From NCBI GenBank assembly GCA_016721015.1, contig JADKJL010000001.1, positions 124,001-188,000 of the forward strand: a DNA stretch of 64,000 nt, in the 5' to 3' direction. Shown here piece by piece: positions 43,426 through 52,194 of this stretch. Each line of letters opens with the position of its first letter. Within the stretch, counting starts at the first letter, position 1. The stretch is from Lysobacterales bacterium. GTDB lineage: Bacteria > Pseudomonadota > Gammaproteobacteria > Xanthomonadales > Rhodanobacteraceae. The notes below the pieces were generated by a model. That model worked only from the letters and a program-made list of their open reading frames with translations. It did not search any database and was not told the origin of the DNA. The position numbers and the translations under genes were made by a program.

Positions 43426-44607
43426 ATGTTCGCCCACACCCGAATACTTTTTGGCGCAGTGCTTGCGTTTGCGGCCTGTGCCGCCACGGCGGCCACGGCG
43501 GCCCAGGTTGGCGTTGATGCAAGCCGCGCCCCGCGTGTCACTGCGGAACAAATCAGCCATCGCAAGCTGCTGATGGAACGTGGCGCCATGACGAGACCGA
43601 AATCCGCGGACAGCGTGGCATCGGCCACGCCAGCGTTGCCGCGGATCAACACGCTGGCCGTGTATCCGCCCAGTTGCATGGCCGATCCCCTGCCCGACCA
43701 GGTCAGCGGTCCAAGCTACAGTCGCAATGTCTCCCTGGCTGCATACAACGGAAACTCCGGCCAGGTCGATTCGACCGAGATCGTGACGATCACGATCTGG
43801 CGGGTGGCCTGCAGCAGTTCGGAGTTTTTCAATTCGGCGACCCTGATGCGGATCCACCGCAACAGCAACAGCCAGACCACCTATCCGCTGTTCCCGGCGA
43901 TTCGCGTCAGCCAGGGCTCGGTCAGCTTCAATGACAGCGACTATCCGGAAAACATCGCGCGCGTCACGATCGAGCCGAACACGATCCTCTCCGACACCCT
44001 GGTCGATACCCCGATCCTCAATGACATGACCTTCGTGCTGGAAAACTACGACAGCACGCAGACCAGCGTCTTCGATTTCAACCTGCCCTTCAGCCTGCGC
44101 TTCGACAACCTGTTTGCCAGCAACAACCTGTTCTACATCGACGTGCCGTTGTACGACCCGAACAGCGGCACCTATCCGGATGCCTTCCGGGACATTCCGA
44201 TTTCCGGGCATCTGAGCACCTCATGGTTCACGCCGAACAGTGGCGAGGGCATTGTCATGCAGGTCTACGAGCGCCTCAACCAGCCCAACACGTTAGTGGT
44301 TGCCTTTACCTGGTCGGCCTATGCGCCGAATGGCTATCCGGTGTTCCTGGTGGGTCAGGTCGATATCCCACGCGGCGCACGAACAGCCACCGCCCCGCTT
44401 TACTACACAACCGGCGGCAGCCTCGGCGGAAGTGGACCGATCGATCCGGCGCATCCATGGGGAACAACCACGGTCAGCTTCCCGGACTGCAACCATATGA
44501 CCTTGAGCTATGCTTCGAACCCGGGCATTCCCTCGTATATCCCGCAGGGCAGCGGATCGCGCAACTGGATCCGCCTCGGTCGCCTGAATGGCCTCAATTG
44601 CGAATGA
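43426..44607 (+). CDS. Secreted protein with C-terminal beta domain, function unknown
   Basis: Exported protein of 393 residues with a signal peptide ending near ATAATAAQ and GGAG 8 nt before the ATG. The middle (about 85-265) is Asn/Ser/Thr-rich and beta-like. The C-terminal 130 residues follow a pattern I associate with secreted proteins of Lysobacterales: STSWFTPNSGEGIVMQV, AFTWSAYAPNGYPVFLVGQ, APLYYTTGG, then G...VSFPDCN. Two Cys pairs are possible. No enzyme motif seen. Divergent from tatD. Confidence 0.75.
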   Translation: MFAHTRILFGAVLAFAACAATAATAAQVGVDASRAPRVTAEQISHRKLLMERGAMTRPKSADSVASATPALPRINTLAVYPPSCMADPLPDQVSGPSYSRNVSLAAYNGNSGQVDSTEIVTITIWRVACSSSEFFNSATLMRIHRNSNSQTTYPLFPAIRVSQGSVSFNDSDYPENIARVTIEPNTILSDTLVDTPILNDMTFVLENYDSTQTSVFDFNLPFSLRFDNLFASNNLFYIDVPLYDPNSGTYPDAFRDIPISGHLSTSWFTPNSGEGIVMQVYERLNQPNTLVVAFTWSAYAPNGYPVFLVGQVDIPRGARTATAPLYYTTGGSLGGSGPIDPAHPWGTTTVSFPDCNHMTLSYASNPGIPSYIPQGSGSRNWIRLGRLNGLNCE

Positions 44608-44715
44608 TCTGATCCACCTGGTGATTGCGAAAACGGCGCGATTCATTCGCGCCGTTTTCTTTTGCGCAGGGGTCAATCGGCGACAATCCGAAAGTGGCAG
44701 CCAGGATTGATCCGA

Positions 44716-47220
44716 TTGAACGCCCCCACTTTTCCGATCCAGCAGATATTGCCCGAACTTCGCGACCTGCTCGCGCTGAAGACAAGGCTGGTGCTCGAAG
44801 CGCCTCCCGGCGCCGGCAAGACCACCCAGGTGCCGCCCGCCCTGCTGGATGAGCCGTGGCTGCAGGGTCGACGCATCCTCATGCTCGAACCGCGCCGCAT
44901 CGCCGCGCGCGCAGCAGCCGAGTTCATGGCTTCAACCCGCAGCGAACGCGTCGGCGAAACCGTCGGCTACCGGATTCGCCACGAATCGAAAGTCTCGGCG
45001 GCGACGCGCATCGAAGTCATCACCGAAGGAATCCTGACGCGCCTGCTGCAGGACGATCCGGAATTGCCCGGCGTTGGCGCGATCCTGTTCGACGAGTTCC
45101 ACGAGCGCCACCTGCACGGTGACCTTGGCGCGGCACTGGCGCGGGATGTGCAAGCCACCCTGCGGCCCGATCTGCGCCTGGTCATCATGTCGGCCACGCT
45201 CGATGGCGAGCGCATCGCGCGCTGGTTTGATGCGCCACGCCTGAGCAGTGTCGGACGCAGCTATCCGGTGCGCATCGAGCATCCGCCTGCGCGCCAGGGT
45301 GAGAGTTGGCCCGAGCGCGGCTGGACTGCCCAGCTCGGTCGCGTTGTCGCCCAGGCATTGAACGAAGCCGACGGCGACATTCTCGTGTTCCTGCCCGGAC
45401 GGCGCGAGATCGAAACCGCTCGCCGAGTGATTGAAGGTCTCGACGCCGACGTGTTGTCCCTGCATGGCGAGCTGTCACTGAACGAGCAACACGCCGCCCT
45501 GGCGCCCTCGGCCACGGGTCGACGTCGGATCGTGCTGGCGACCAATGTCGCCGAGTCGAGCCTGACCTTGCCGGGCATCCGCGCCGTGGTCGACGCGGGT
45601 CTCGCCCGCGAACCGCGCTTTGATGCGAACTCGGGTTTCTCGCGCCTGCAGACGGTGAATATCTCCCAGGCATCGGCCGACCAGCGCGCCGGGCGCGCTG
45701 GGCGCCTCGGTCCCGGCATCGCGTATCGGCTTTGGCCGCAAAGCCGCCGCCTGGATTCCGCACGCACGCCTGAAATTGCCCAGGTGGAGTTGTCCCAACT
45801 TGCACTCGAACTGAAGGCCTGGGGTTCGGAAGCCCTGGACTGGCTCGATGCGCCGCCCGCCGGCGCGTACGCCCAGGCGCATGAATTGCTGATCGCGCTC
45901 GGTGCGCTCGATGCGAATGGCTCAATCAATCCATTCGGACGCAAGCTGCTCGCGTTCGGCGCGCATCCGCGCCTGGCCGCGGCCGTGTTGCGTGCCAGCG
46001 CGAACAATCAAGCGATGGCTTGTGACCTGGTCGCCCTGATCGAGGCGCGCAATCCGCTGCGTGGCTTGCCGGCACGTGACGATGATTTTCGCCAGCGCGC
46101 GAACGCCCTGGCCGCGTGGCGCTCGCGCGATTCACGCACCTTCGCCGAGCTCGGCGCGGATCGCGGTGCCTTGGCAACGATCCAGCAATCAGCCGACGCC
46201 TGGCGACGGCGCGCGCGCCTTTCAGTTGACGATGTCGCGCCGACGGGGCCGACCACCGCAGGCGACATCCTGATCCACGCCTTCCCCGATCGCATCGCGA
46301 AACAGGACAGCGGAAATCCCCGTCGCTACCAGCTGGCCAACGGCCGCGGTGCCCGCTTGCTCGATGAAAGTTCGTTGTTTGGCGAACCGTGGCTGGTCGT
46401 CATCGATCTGCGTTTCGACGAACGTGACAGCCTGATCCTGGCCGCCGCGCCATTCGACGACAGCTTGCTGACTCGCGACGTTCCGCAGGCATTCGCCACG
46501 GTGCGCACGGTGCGCTGGAATCGCGACAACCGCGCCGTCGAGGTGTTCGAGGAGCGCCGATTTGCCTCGATCGTGCTCGAACGGCGCAGCGTCCCGACCC
46601 GCGCCGAGGACGCCGTTCCGGCCCTGATCGCCGCGGTGCGCGAACTGGGCCTTGACGTGCTGCCGTGGAGCGAATCCGCCATTGAACTGCGCCAACGGGT
46701 TGAATTCCTGCGCCGGCATGCGCCTGAATCCGCAATGCCCGATTTTTCCGACGCCTGCCTGCTGGCCACCCTCGAAACCTGGCTCGCGCCGGCACTCCAG
46801 GACAAGCGTCGTCTCGATGCCTTGCGCGCCGAGGAGTTGTCGAACGCACTGGCGACCCAACTCGACTATCCGAAGCGTCACCGGCTCGACGAGCAAGTGC
46901 CGACCACGATCAAGGTGCCGAGCGGAATGGATCGCCGGGTAAGCTATCCAATCGACGGGGCGCCCGTGCTTGCGGTCAAGCTGCAGGAATTGTTCGGCCT
47001 GAGCGACTCACCCCGCGTGGCCAACGGTCGCGTGCCGATCACCCTGCACCTGCTCTCGCCAGCGGGTCGACCGATTCAGGTCACCCAGGATCTGCGCGGA
47101 TTCTGGGAGCGCACCTACCCGGAAGTCAGAAAGGAACTCAAGGGCCGCTACCCGAAACACCCGTGGCCGGAAGACCCATGGACAGCGGTTGCGACCCATC
47201 GGGCCAAGCCACGACGCTGA
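44716..47220 (+). CDS. hrpB: ATP-dependent helicase HrpB
   Basis: DEAH/RHA-type helicase of 834 residues. Motif I EAPPGAGKTTQVP (about 28-40), Ia LEPRRIAARAAA, motif II LFDEFHERHL (DEFH), motif III MSATLDG, motif V VLATNVAESSLT, motif VI QRAGRAGRLGPG. HrpB-specific C-terminal regions (FPDRIAKQDS...RYQLANGRGA; YPIDGAPVLAVKLQELFGL; PAGRPIQVTQDL) are intact. Start taken as TTG 44716 with AGGA 9 nt upstream, which matches the family N-terminus (FPIQQILPEL); an earlier TTG at 44662 is possible. No ATG fits. Confidence 0.93.
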   Translation: MNAPTFPIQQILPELRDLLALKTRLVLEAPPGAGKTTQVPPALLDEPWLQGRRILMLEPRRIAARAAAEFMASTRSERVGETVGYRIRHESKVSAATRIEVITEGILTRLLQDDPELPGVGAILFDEFHERHLHGDLGAALARDVQATLRPDLRLVIMSATLDGERIARWFDAPRLSSVGRSYPVRIEHPPARQGESWPERGWTAQLGRVVAQALNEADGDILVFLPGRREIETARRVIEGLDADVLSLHGELSLNEQHAALAPSATGRRRIVLATNVAESSLTLPGIRAVVDAGLAREPRFDANSGFSRLQTVNISQASADQRAGRAGRLGPGIAYRLWPQSRRLDSARTPEIAQVELSQLALELKAWGSEALDWLDAPPAGAYAQAHELLIALGALDANGSINPFGRKLLAFGAHPRLAAAVLRASANNQAMACDLVALIEARNPLRGLPARDDDFRQRANALAAWRSRDSRTFAELGADRGALATIQQSADAWRRRARLSVDDVAPTGPTTAGDILIHAFPDRIAKQDSGNPRRYQLANGRGARLLDESSLFGEPWLVVIDLRFDERDSLILAAAPFDDSLLTRDVPQAFATVRTVRWNRDNRAVEVFEERRFASIVLERRSVPTRAEDAVPALIAAVRELGLDVLPWSESAIELRQRVEFLRRHAPESAMPDFSDACLLATLETWLAPALQDKRRLDALRAEELSNALATQLDYPKRHRLDEQVPTTIKVPSGMDRRVSYPIDGAPVLAVKLQELFGLSDSPRVANGRVPITLHLLSPAGRPIQVTQDLRGFWERTYPEVRKELKGRYPKHPWPEDPWTAVATHRAKPRR

Positions 47221-47367
47221 ACCAAACTTCAACGGCAGGAGTCGAAAGCACGAATTCACGCCAGGCTTGCGGCATACGCGTGGCATGGTAGTTGTCGCGG
47301 CCGCGTTCAACAGGTTTCGTCGTTGGCGCATCCAGACACCAGATTCCTTTCGCATTCCGAGGCCAGC

Positions 47368-48426
47368 ATGACCCGATTCAATCGCGCACTCGTCTGGATG
47401 ACGGCTTTTCTCATCCTCGTCGCCGCCCTCGGCACTTTGGTCGGTTCGCGCCTGGTCGAGATTTTCCAGGCCAACCCATTCTTCAACGGCGTGATCCTGA
47501 CCGTGCTGGTGGCCGGCATCGTCGTCAATGTGCGTCAGGTCATGTTGCTCTCGAACGAGTCGCGCTGGATCGAATCGTTTCGCCGCTCGAATCCGGAGCG
47601 CGCCGCCGAAGGCAAGCCGCGCCTGCTCGCGCCGATGGCGCGCATGCTCGGCAACCGCGAGCGCGGCAAGGCGGCGCTGTCGGCGCCGTCGATGCGCACG
47701 ATCCTCGACAGCGTGCAGTCACGCCTTGAGGAGTCCCGTGATCTCTCGCGCTATCTGATCGGTCTGGCCATTTTCCTCGGCCTGCTCGGCACGTTCTGGG
47801 GCTTGCTGGTGACGATCCGATCGGTGTCGGAAACGATCAGCACGCTGAATGTCGGCAACGATGCGCTGACCATGTTCAGTGCGCTCAAGGAAAACCTGAA
47901 GGAACCACTCGGCGGCATGTCCACGAGTTTCTCGACGTCGCTGTTCGGCCTCGCCAGTTCGCTGGTGATCGGCTTTCTCGATCTGCAGGCCGGACATGCG
48001 CAGAACCGCTTCTACAACGATCTTGAAGAGTGGCTGTCGGGCATGACCCATCTGTCCTCGGGCAGCGCACTCGACGGCGATGCCTCGGTGCCGGCCTATG
48101 TGCAGGCCTTGTTGGAACAAACCGCCGACGGCCTTGAGCGCATGCAGCGGGCGATTGTCGAAAACGAGCGTGAACGGCGCGGCAGCAACGAGCAGTTCGC
48201 CGAGATCGCGAATCAGCTCGGCCGCCTCAACGAGCTGCTCAGCCGCGATGCGCGCGAGCGCCAGGGTGCCGCCCAGGTGCAGGATGAACTGAAAACCGTG
48301 TTGCGCCAGATCGCCAGTCATCCGCCGTCCGAATCGCGATTGTCCGACGAGTTGCGTGCCGAATTGCGCCTGCTCTCGCGCACGATTGCGGTCGCGGTCG
48401 GTGGCGCGCGTGAGCCGCGCGCATGA
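47368..48426 (+). CDS. MotA/TolQ-like proton-channel subunit, non-flagellar
   Basis: Inner-membrane protein of 352 residues. Two helices near the N-terminus (about 7-28 and 34-53) are followed by a cytoplasmic stretch and two further helices (about 126-152 and 189-213) with the MotA/ExbB pattern GLLGTFWGLLVTI and LGGMSTSFSTSLFGLASSLVIGFLDLQ. The C-terminal 100 residues are charged and helical. It overlaps the MotB-like gene by 4 bp. No flagellar genes are nearby, so this is a stand-alone energised stator pair. Confidence 0.85.
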   Translation: MTRFNRALVWMTAFLILVAALGTLVGSRLVEIFQANPFFNGVILTVLVAGIVVNVRQVMLLSNESRWIESFRRSNPERAAEGKPRLLAPMARMLGNRERGKAALSAPSMRTILDSVQSRLEESRDLSRYLIGLAIFLGLLGTFWGLLVTIRSVSETISTLNVGNDALTMFSALKENLKEPLGGMSTSFSTSLFGLASSLVIGFLDLQAGHAQNRFYNDLEEWLSGMTHLSSGSALDGDASVPAYVQALLEQTADGLERMQRAIVENERERRGSNEQFAEIANQLGRLNELLSRDARERQGAAQVQDELKTVLRQIASHPPSESRLSDELRAELRLLSRTIAVAVGGAREPRA

Positions 48427-49511
48427 GTTCGCTGGCTCGCCGGCGGCGGCGCGCATTCGACATCTGGCCGGGATTCGTCGATGCGCTGACCTCGCTGATC
48501 ATGGTCATGATCTTCGTCCTGCTGATTTTCGCGATCGGCCAGTTCGTTCTCTCCGACACTCTGGCCGGCAAGAACAAGGCCCTCGATGCACTCAATGCGC
48601 AAGTCGCCGAACTCGCCCGCACACTGTCGCTGAGCGAGGAGCAGAAGCACACGCTGGATGCGCGCGTGGCGGAATTGAGTGCGTCCCTCGGATCCACGCA
48701 AGCCGAACGCGACAAGCTCGGCAGCGATCTCGCCCTGGCGAACGCGCAAGCGGCCAGCCTGACGGCCGACATTGCCGCATTGAACGAACTCAAGATCCAG
48801 CTCGAAGCTGAAGTCGCCAGCCTCGCCACCGCTCTGGATACGACCCGTGGCGATCTGGTCAAGCAGACCGAACTCGGCAATTCCGCCACGGCGCAAGTCG
48901 AACTGCTGAACCGGCAGATGGCCGCAATCCGCGAGCAACTGGCCAAACTCGAAGCCGCACTCGGCGTGGCCAAGCAGGATCTCGCTGGCAAGGATGCCAA
49001 GCTTGCCGATCTTGGTCAGCGTCTCAACATTGCCCTGGCGAATCGGGTCGGCGAGCTCGAACGCTATCGTTCGGAGTTCTTCGGCAAACTGCGCGAGGCG
49101 CTCGGCAACCGCAGCGACGTGCAGGTGGTCGGCGACCGCTTCATCGTGCCGACCGACATCCTGTTCGAATCCGGCTCCGCTGAACTTGGAGCCCCCGCGC
49201 AGGCGCGGCTGGAGTCGCTGGCCGACACGGTGCGTGAGGTCTCCGCCGAAATCCCGTCATCCATCGACTGGGTGCTGCGTATTGATGGGCATACCGACAA
49301 GCGCCCGATCCATACCGATCGCTTTCCATCGAACTGGGAGTTGTCGACCGCGCGCGCCGTGGCCATCGTCAAGTATCTGGTCGTGCAGGGCATTCCTGCG
49401 CACCGTCTGTCGGCGAACGGCTTCGGCCAGTTCCAGCCGATCGATCCGGCCGACACGCCGGATGCCTACGCCAGGAACCGGCGTATTGAATTGCAGTTGA
49501 CCAATCGGTGA
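48423..49511 (+). CDS. MotB/OmpA-like peptidoglycan-binding protein with long coiled coil
   Basis: Partner of the MotA-like protein, 362 residues. A basic N-terminus (RRRRR) precedes one membrane helix (about 18-41) with Asp20 in PGFVDALTSLIM at the position of the MotB proton-carrying Asp. A long coiled coil (about 48-205) with heptad Leu/Ala pattern leads to an OmpA-like domain (about 245-362; LRIDGHTDKRP, LSTARAVAIVKYLV, NRRIELQL) that should bind peptidoglycan. Known relatives occur as pairs of unknown role in many Proteobacteria. Confidence 0.87.
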   Translation: MSSLARRRRRAFDIWPGFVDALTSLIMVMIFVLLIFAIGQFVLSDTLAGKNKALDALNAQVAELARTLSLSEEQKHTLDARVAELSASLGSTQAERDKLGSDLALANAQAASLTADIAALNELKIQLEAEVASLATALDTTRGDLVKQTELGNSATAQVELLNRQMAAIREQLAKLEAALGVAKQDLAGKDAKLADLGQRLNIALANRVGELERYRSEFFGKLREALGNRSDVQVVGDRFIVPTDILFESGSAELGAPAQARLESLADTVREVSAEIPSSIDWVLRIDGHTDKRPIHTDRFPSNWELSTARAVAIVKYLVVQGIPAHRLSANGFGQFQPIDPADTPDAYARNRRIELQLTNR

Positions 49512-49875
49512 GTTGAGGCACTTGCGCTTACGCATTCCTGCGGGGCAGGGAATGGACGCAGCCATGCTTCTTTATCCCGTTTTACACGATGTTATATTTC
49601 AGCGATCTACGAATTCACGTACTGCGGACTCAGGCTCTTCGAGGTTCGGTGATATTGTCTTCGAGGCGACACTTCGGCGGGATCAGGACAGGATTCAGTC
49701 GCGACTGCAGCTTTTCGTGGGAGCGACTTCAGTCGCGATGCTTGGGTTTTTACGTGTCTTCGTTGCGCGGCATCCCTTCCTTGTTTTACTCGCCTGCCAC
49801 CTCTCGTCATCCCCACGATTTTCGACAGCCGAATGGTTGGTCAGACAGGGGTACAGTTCCTTTTTCGACTAGAGC
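49512..49875. other. Intergenic region with a single REP arm; no gene seen
   Basis: No coding frame is convincing. A REP-type arm GTGGGAGCGACTTCAGTCGC begins at 49717, preceded by the short palindrome CAGTCGCGACTG at about 49696. The rest is unremarkable. Confidence 0.6.
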
Positions 49876-50656
49876 ACGCTCCTTCGTCGAGCGGCATCCA
49901 TGCCGGGTTTTCACTCGCCTCCGGGCGAGCGAGTCATTTTCTCTTGAGTGGCCAAGAGAAAGTAACCAAAGAGAAGGCCACCCCAATGCGGCGGTCTCCG
50001 GGCATCCTGCCCTCCGACTTCGCGAAGCGGCTCCGGGGTTGGCTGACAGTCCATCCATGTACTGGCAGCCAACTGGCTCGCATCCTTGCGAGCCACCCTT
50101 CGGGCAATTCCTGCGCCACTTCGCCGCTGCATAGGGGCCCCGGTCACTGCGCATCCTGCGCAGCAAAGATGGAGCGGTTTCCCGCACACGCGCTTCTTTG
50201 CTTTCGCTTTCGCTTTTGCTTTTGCTTTTGCTTTTCCTTTCGCTTTGGCTTTGGCTTTCGCTTTCGCTTTGGCTTTCGCTTTCGCTTTGGCTTTGGCTTT
50301 GGCGCGAACGATGCGCGCTCAACGGGGCCCCTCGATCGCGGCGAGGCTGCGCAGGGAATGTCCGAAGGATGGCCCACACGATGTGGGCCAGTTCGACGCC
50401 AGTCCATGGATGGACTGTCGGCGAACCCCGCAGCAGCCTCGTGCACCCGAAGCACAGGGACTGTGCGTAGGGCGCGAGCGTGGGGTGCTCTTTCTTTTGG
50501 TTACTTTTCTTTACGTCGGGCTCCTGCCCTCCGCCCTTCGGGCCAGCTGCGCTGTTCGCGCCGCTCCTGCGGCGCAGTGAGCAAGCAAAGAAAAGTGACT
50601 CGCTCGCCCGGAGGCGAGTGAAAACCCGGCATGGATGCCGCGCGACGAAGGAGCGT
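49876..50656. mobile_element. Long-inverted-repeat element, copy B, with 61-bp ends
   Basis: Left end 49876-49936 and right end 50596-50656 are inverted repeats of 61 bp with a single mismatch (GTCGAGCGG versus GTCGCGCGG). Inside, the AAGAGAAAGTAACCAAAGAG and AAGCACAGGGACTGTGCGTA blocks of copy A recur, split by about 490 bp of extra sequence. The extra part includes an inner inverted pair (CAGTCCATCCATG near 50049; CATGGATGGACTG near 50404) and a hexamer tract. No transposase is encoded, so movement would need a helper. Confidence 0.85.
50198..50303 (+). repeat. Hexanucleotide tract (CGCTTT/TGCTTT/GGCTTT)
   Basis: About 17 imperfect 6-bp units within element copy B. On the minus strand it reads as AAAGCG-type units, giving artificial Lys- or Ser-rich open frames in several phases. 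These are not taken as genes. Confidence 0.9.
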
Positions 50657-50973
50657 AAAAAATCAATGCATCGCGACTGAAGTCGCTCCCACAAGAAATT
50701 CGGCTACGAGGCGAGTGAAAACCCGGCTTTGATGCCGTGCGACGAAGGAGTGTAAAAAATCAATGCATCGCGACTGAAGTCGCTCCCACAGGAAATTCGG
50801 CTACAAGGCGAGTGAAAACTCAGCAGGATGCCGCGCGACGAAGGAGTGTAAAAGAATCAATGCATCGCGACTGAAGTCGCTCCCACAAGAAATTCGGCTA
50901 CGAGGCGAGTGAAAACTCAGCAGGATGCCGCGCGACGAAGGAGCGTAAAAAATCAACGCATCGCGACTGAAGT
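50611..50973 (+). repeat. 97-bp tandem repeat, about 3.7 copies
   Basis: Units start with GAGGCGAGTGAAAAC (or AAGGCGAGTG) at 50611, 50708, 50805 and 50902. Each joins the outer half of the copy B right end (ATGCCGCGCGACGAAGGAG) to a REP arm (GCATCGCGACTGAAGTCGC) and an AAATTCGGCTAC link. The end of element B has therefore been amplified together with a REP half. The stretch 50974-51100 has no gene. Confidence 0.92.
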
Positions 50974-51100
50974 CTGCCAAGAGCTTGGTGAAGTTCCGGC
51001 ACGCCGAGTTCGTTTCTGCTGCAGCAAATTTGCTAGCGAATAGTTCGAAACCGTAAACCGATGACGAGACCGGTGATCAAAAGACAACCGTCGGCGGAAC

Positions 51101-51538
51101 TCAATCCTTGTGCGTGATATCGGGCAGACCACTGGTCAGCAGCCAGACCTTGGTCTTGCGGTTGTATTTCCAGACCTGACGATCGATGAAGCTGCGCGCT
51201 TCCTGGGTGTGGATGTTGACGATACCGATCTCGACGGTCTGGTTCACCTCGTTGTCGTTGACTGGCGCCGGCGCGGAGTCGTTGTAGTTGGTGAAACGAA
51301 CCTGCTTGTAGCGATCGAGATCGAGCTGGGTCAGCGGATGCGCGGCGCGATATTCGGGATCGACAAACGACTCGGCCTGCTCGATCGAACCCCAGCGGAT
51401 TGTCGCGGCATACGTACGCAGGGTTTCGGTGAGGATCTTCTCGCGTGACTTGGCCATGACCGGCACGCTGAGCAAGAGGGAGAGCACGGCAATCAGCAGG
51501 ACCGACAGGCAGCGATGCGAACAGGGACGTGCATTCAT
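51101..51538 (-). CDS. Small secreted protein of unknown function
   Basis: Exported protein of 145 residues with a signal peptide cleaved near VMAKS. The mature part begins with an amphipathic helix (REKILTETLRTYAATIRWG) and resembles small NTF2-like/accessory envelope proteins (YRAAHPLTQLDLDRYKQVRF, then FIDRQVWKYNRKTKVWLLTSGLPDI). I do not recognise the family with certainty. Its ATG overlaps the stop of the thioesterase gene by 4 bp, so the two are one operon. Confidence 0.75.
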   Translation of the reverse strand: MNARPCSHRCLSVLLIAVLSLLLSVPVMAKSREKILTETLRTYAATIRWGSIEQAESFVDPEYRAAHPLTQLDLDRYKQVRFTNYNDSAPAPVNDNEVNQTVEIGIVNIHTQEARSFIDRQVWKYNRKTKVWLLTSGLPDITHKD

Positions 51539-52098
51539 CGGGCAATTCCTCGGCGTGGGCTTGCAGTCACCGATTGTGCCGCATCGGTGGCCTGCACAGT
51601 AGCGCCACGTCGAATTGCGACGAATCGCGCTTCGAGGGTGCTCGCGATGACACCATCAGCGAGGCGGATCTCGCATACCGCAGTCAGGCGCGACTTGCCG
51701 CGCGCATTCAGGGTCGTGAAGAAGCCTTGCCAGGATTGTGCGGGAGCCAGGCGTGCGTCGGCGCTGAAGTCGCTCCAGACCGGAGCCAGGTAACGCACCG
51801 TGCTGTCCTGTACATAGATGTCACAGTCTTCGCCTGCGTGTTCGGCAGCGAGGCGTATCAACGACCAGCACGCCAATGTCATAACGCTGACCAGACTGCC
51901 GCCGAAGGCACAACCCTTGTCGTTGACATTGGCGGCCAGTGGCGCGGTCATGCGCAACGAATCGCCATCCCACGCAGCGATGCGAAGCTGAATCGCGCGA
52001 GCCAGTGGAATATCCTCGAGCAGTTGCCGCTCAACGCTTTCGCGCAATGGATCGCGATTTTGCGCAACGATGATCGCTGCGGTGCGACTTGAATTCAT
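51535..52098 (-). CDS. YiiD-C-type hotdog thioesterase
   Basis: Hotdog-fold protein of 187 residues. The core QLLEDIPLARAIQLRIAAWDG, followed by LAANVNDKGCAFGGSLVSVMTLA, matches the C-terminal thioesterase domain of YiiD, which is fused to an acetyltransferase in E. coli but stands alone here. The N/D-D-K-G-x-x-F-G-G-S block is the expected active-site helix. Substrate unknown. ATG 52098 (MNSSRTAA) is chosen; the open frame continues far upstream antisense to hemD and is rejected. About 95 bp from the divergent hemD start. Confidence 0.85.
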   Translation of the reverse strand: MNSSRTAAIIVAQNRDPLRESVERQLLEDIPLARAIQLRIAAWDGDSLRMTAPLAANVNDKGCAFGGSLVSVMTLACWSLIRLAAEHAGEDCDIYVQDSTVRYLAPVWSDFSADARLAPAQSWQGFFTTLNARGKSRLTAVCEIRLADGVIASTLEARFVAIRRGATVQATDAAQSVTASPRRGIAR

Positions 52099-52194
52099 GC
52101 GTGTGTCTGCCGGCAAAGGGGCGCGAGTGTGCGCATGGTGCACGGATCGATTCAAGCGGCCTATGATCTGTACGTCACCGTATTGAATCCCCCC

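Noticed and set aside
44716..49511. Zorya defence system (helicase plus MotA/MotB-like pair)
   Set aside because: HrpB is a conserved housekeeping helicase, not ZorD, and there is no ZorC or ZorE. Only the motor-pair resemblance remains, listed as a finding.
50144..50694. Lys/Arg- and Ser/Glu-rich frames over the hexamer tract
   Set aside because: Produced by AAAGCG-type repeats in several phases at once; not protein-coding.
50611..50973. Possible CRISPR array
   Set aside because: The spacing is regular (97 bp), but whole units repeat with no unique spacers, and no cas genes are present.
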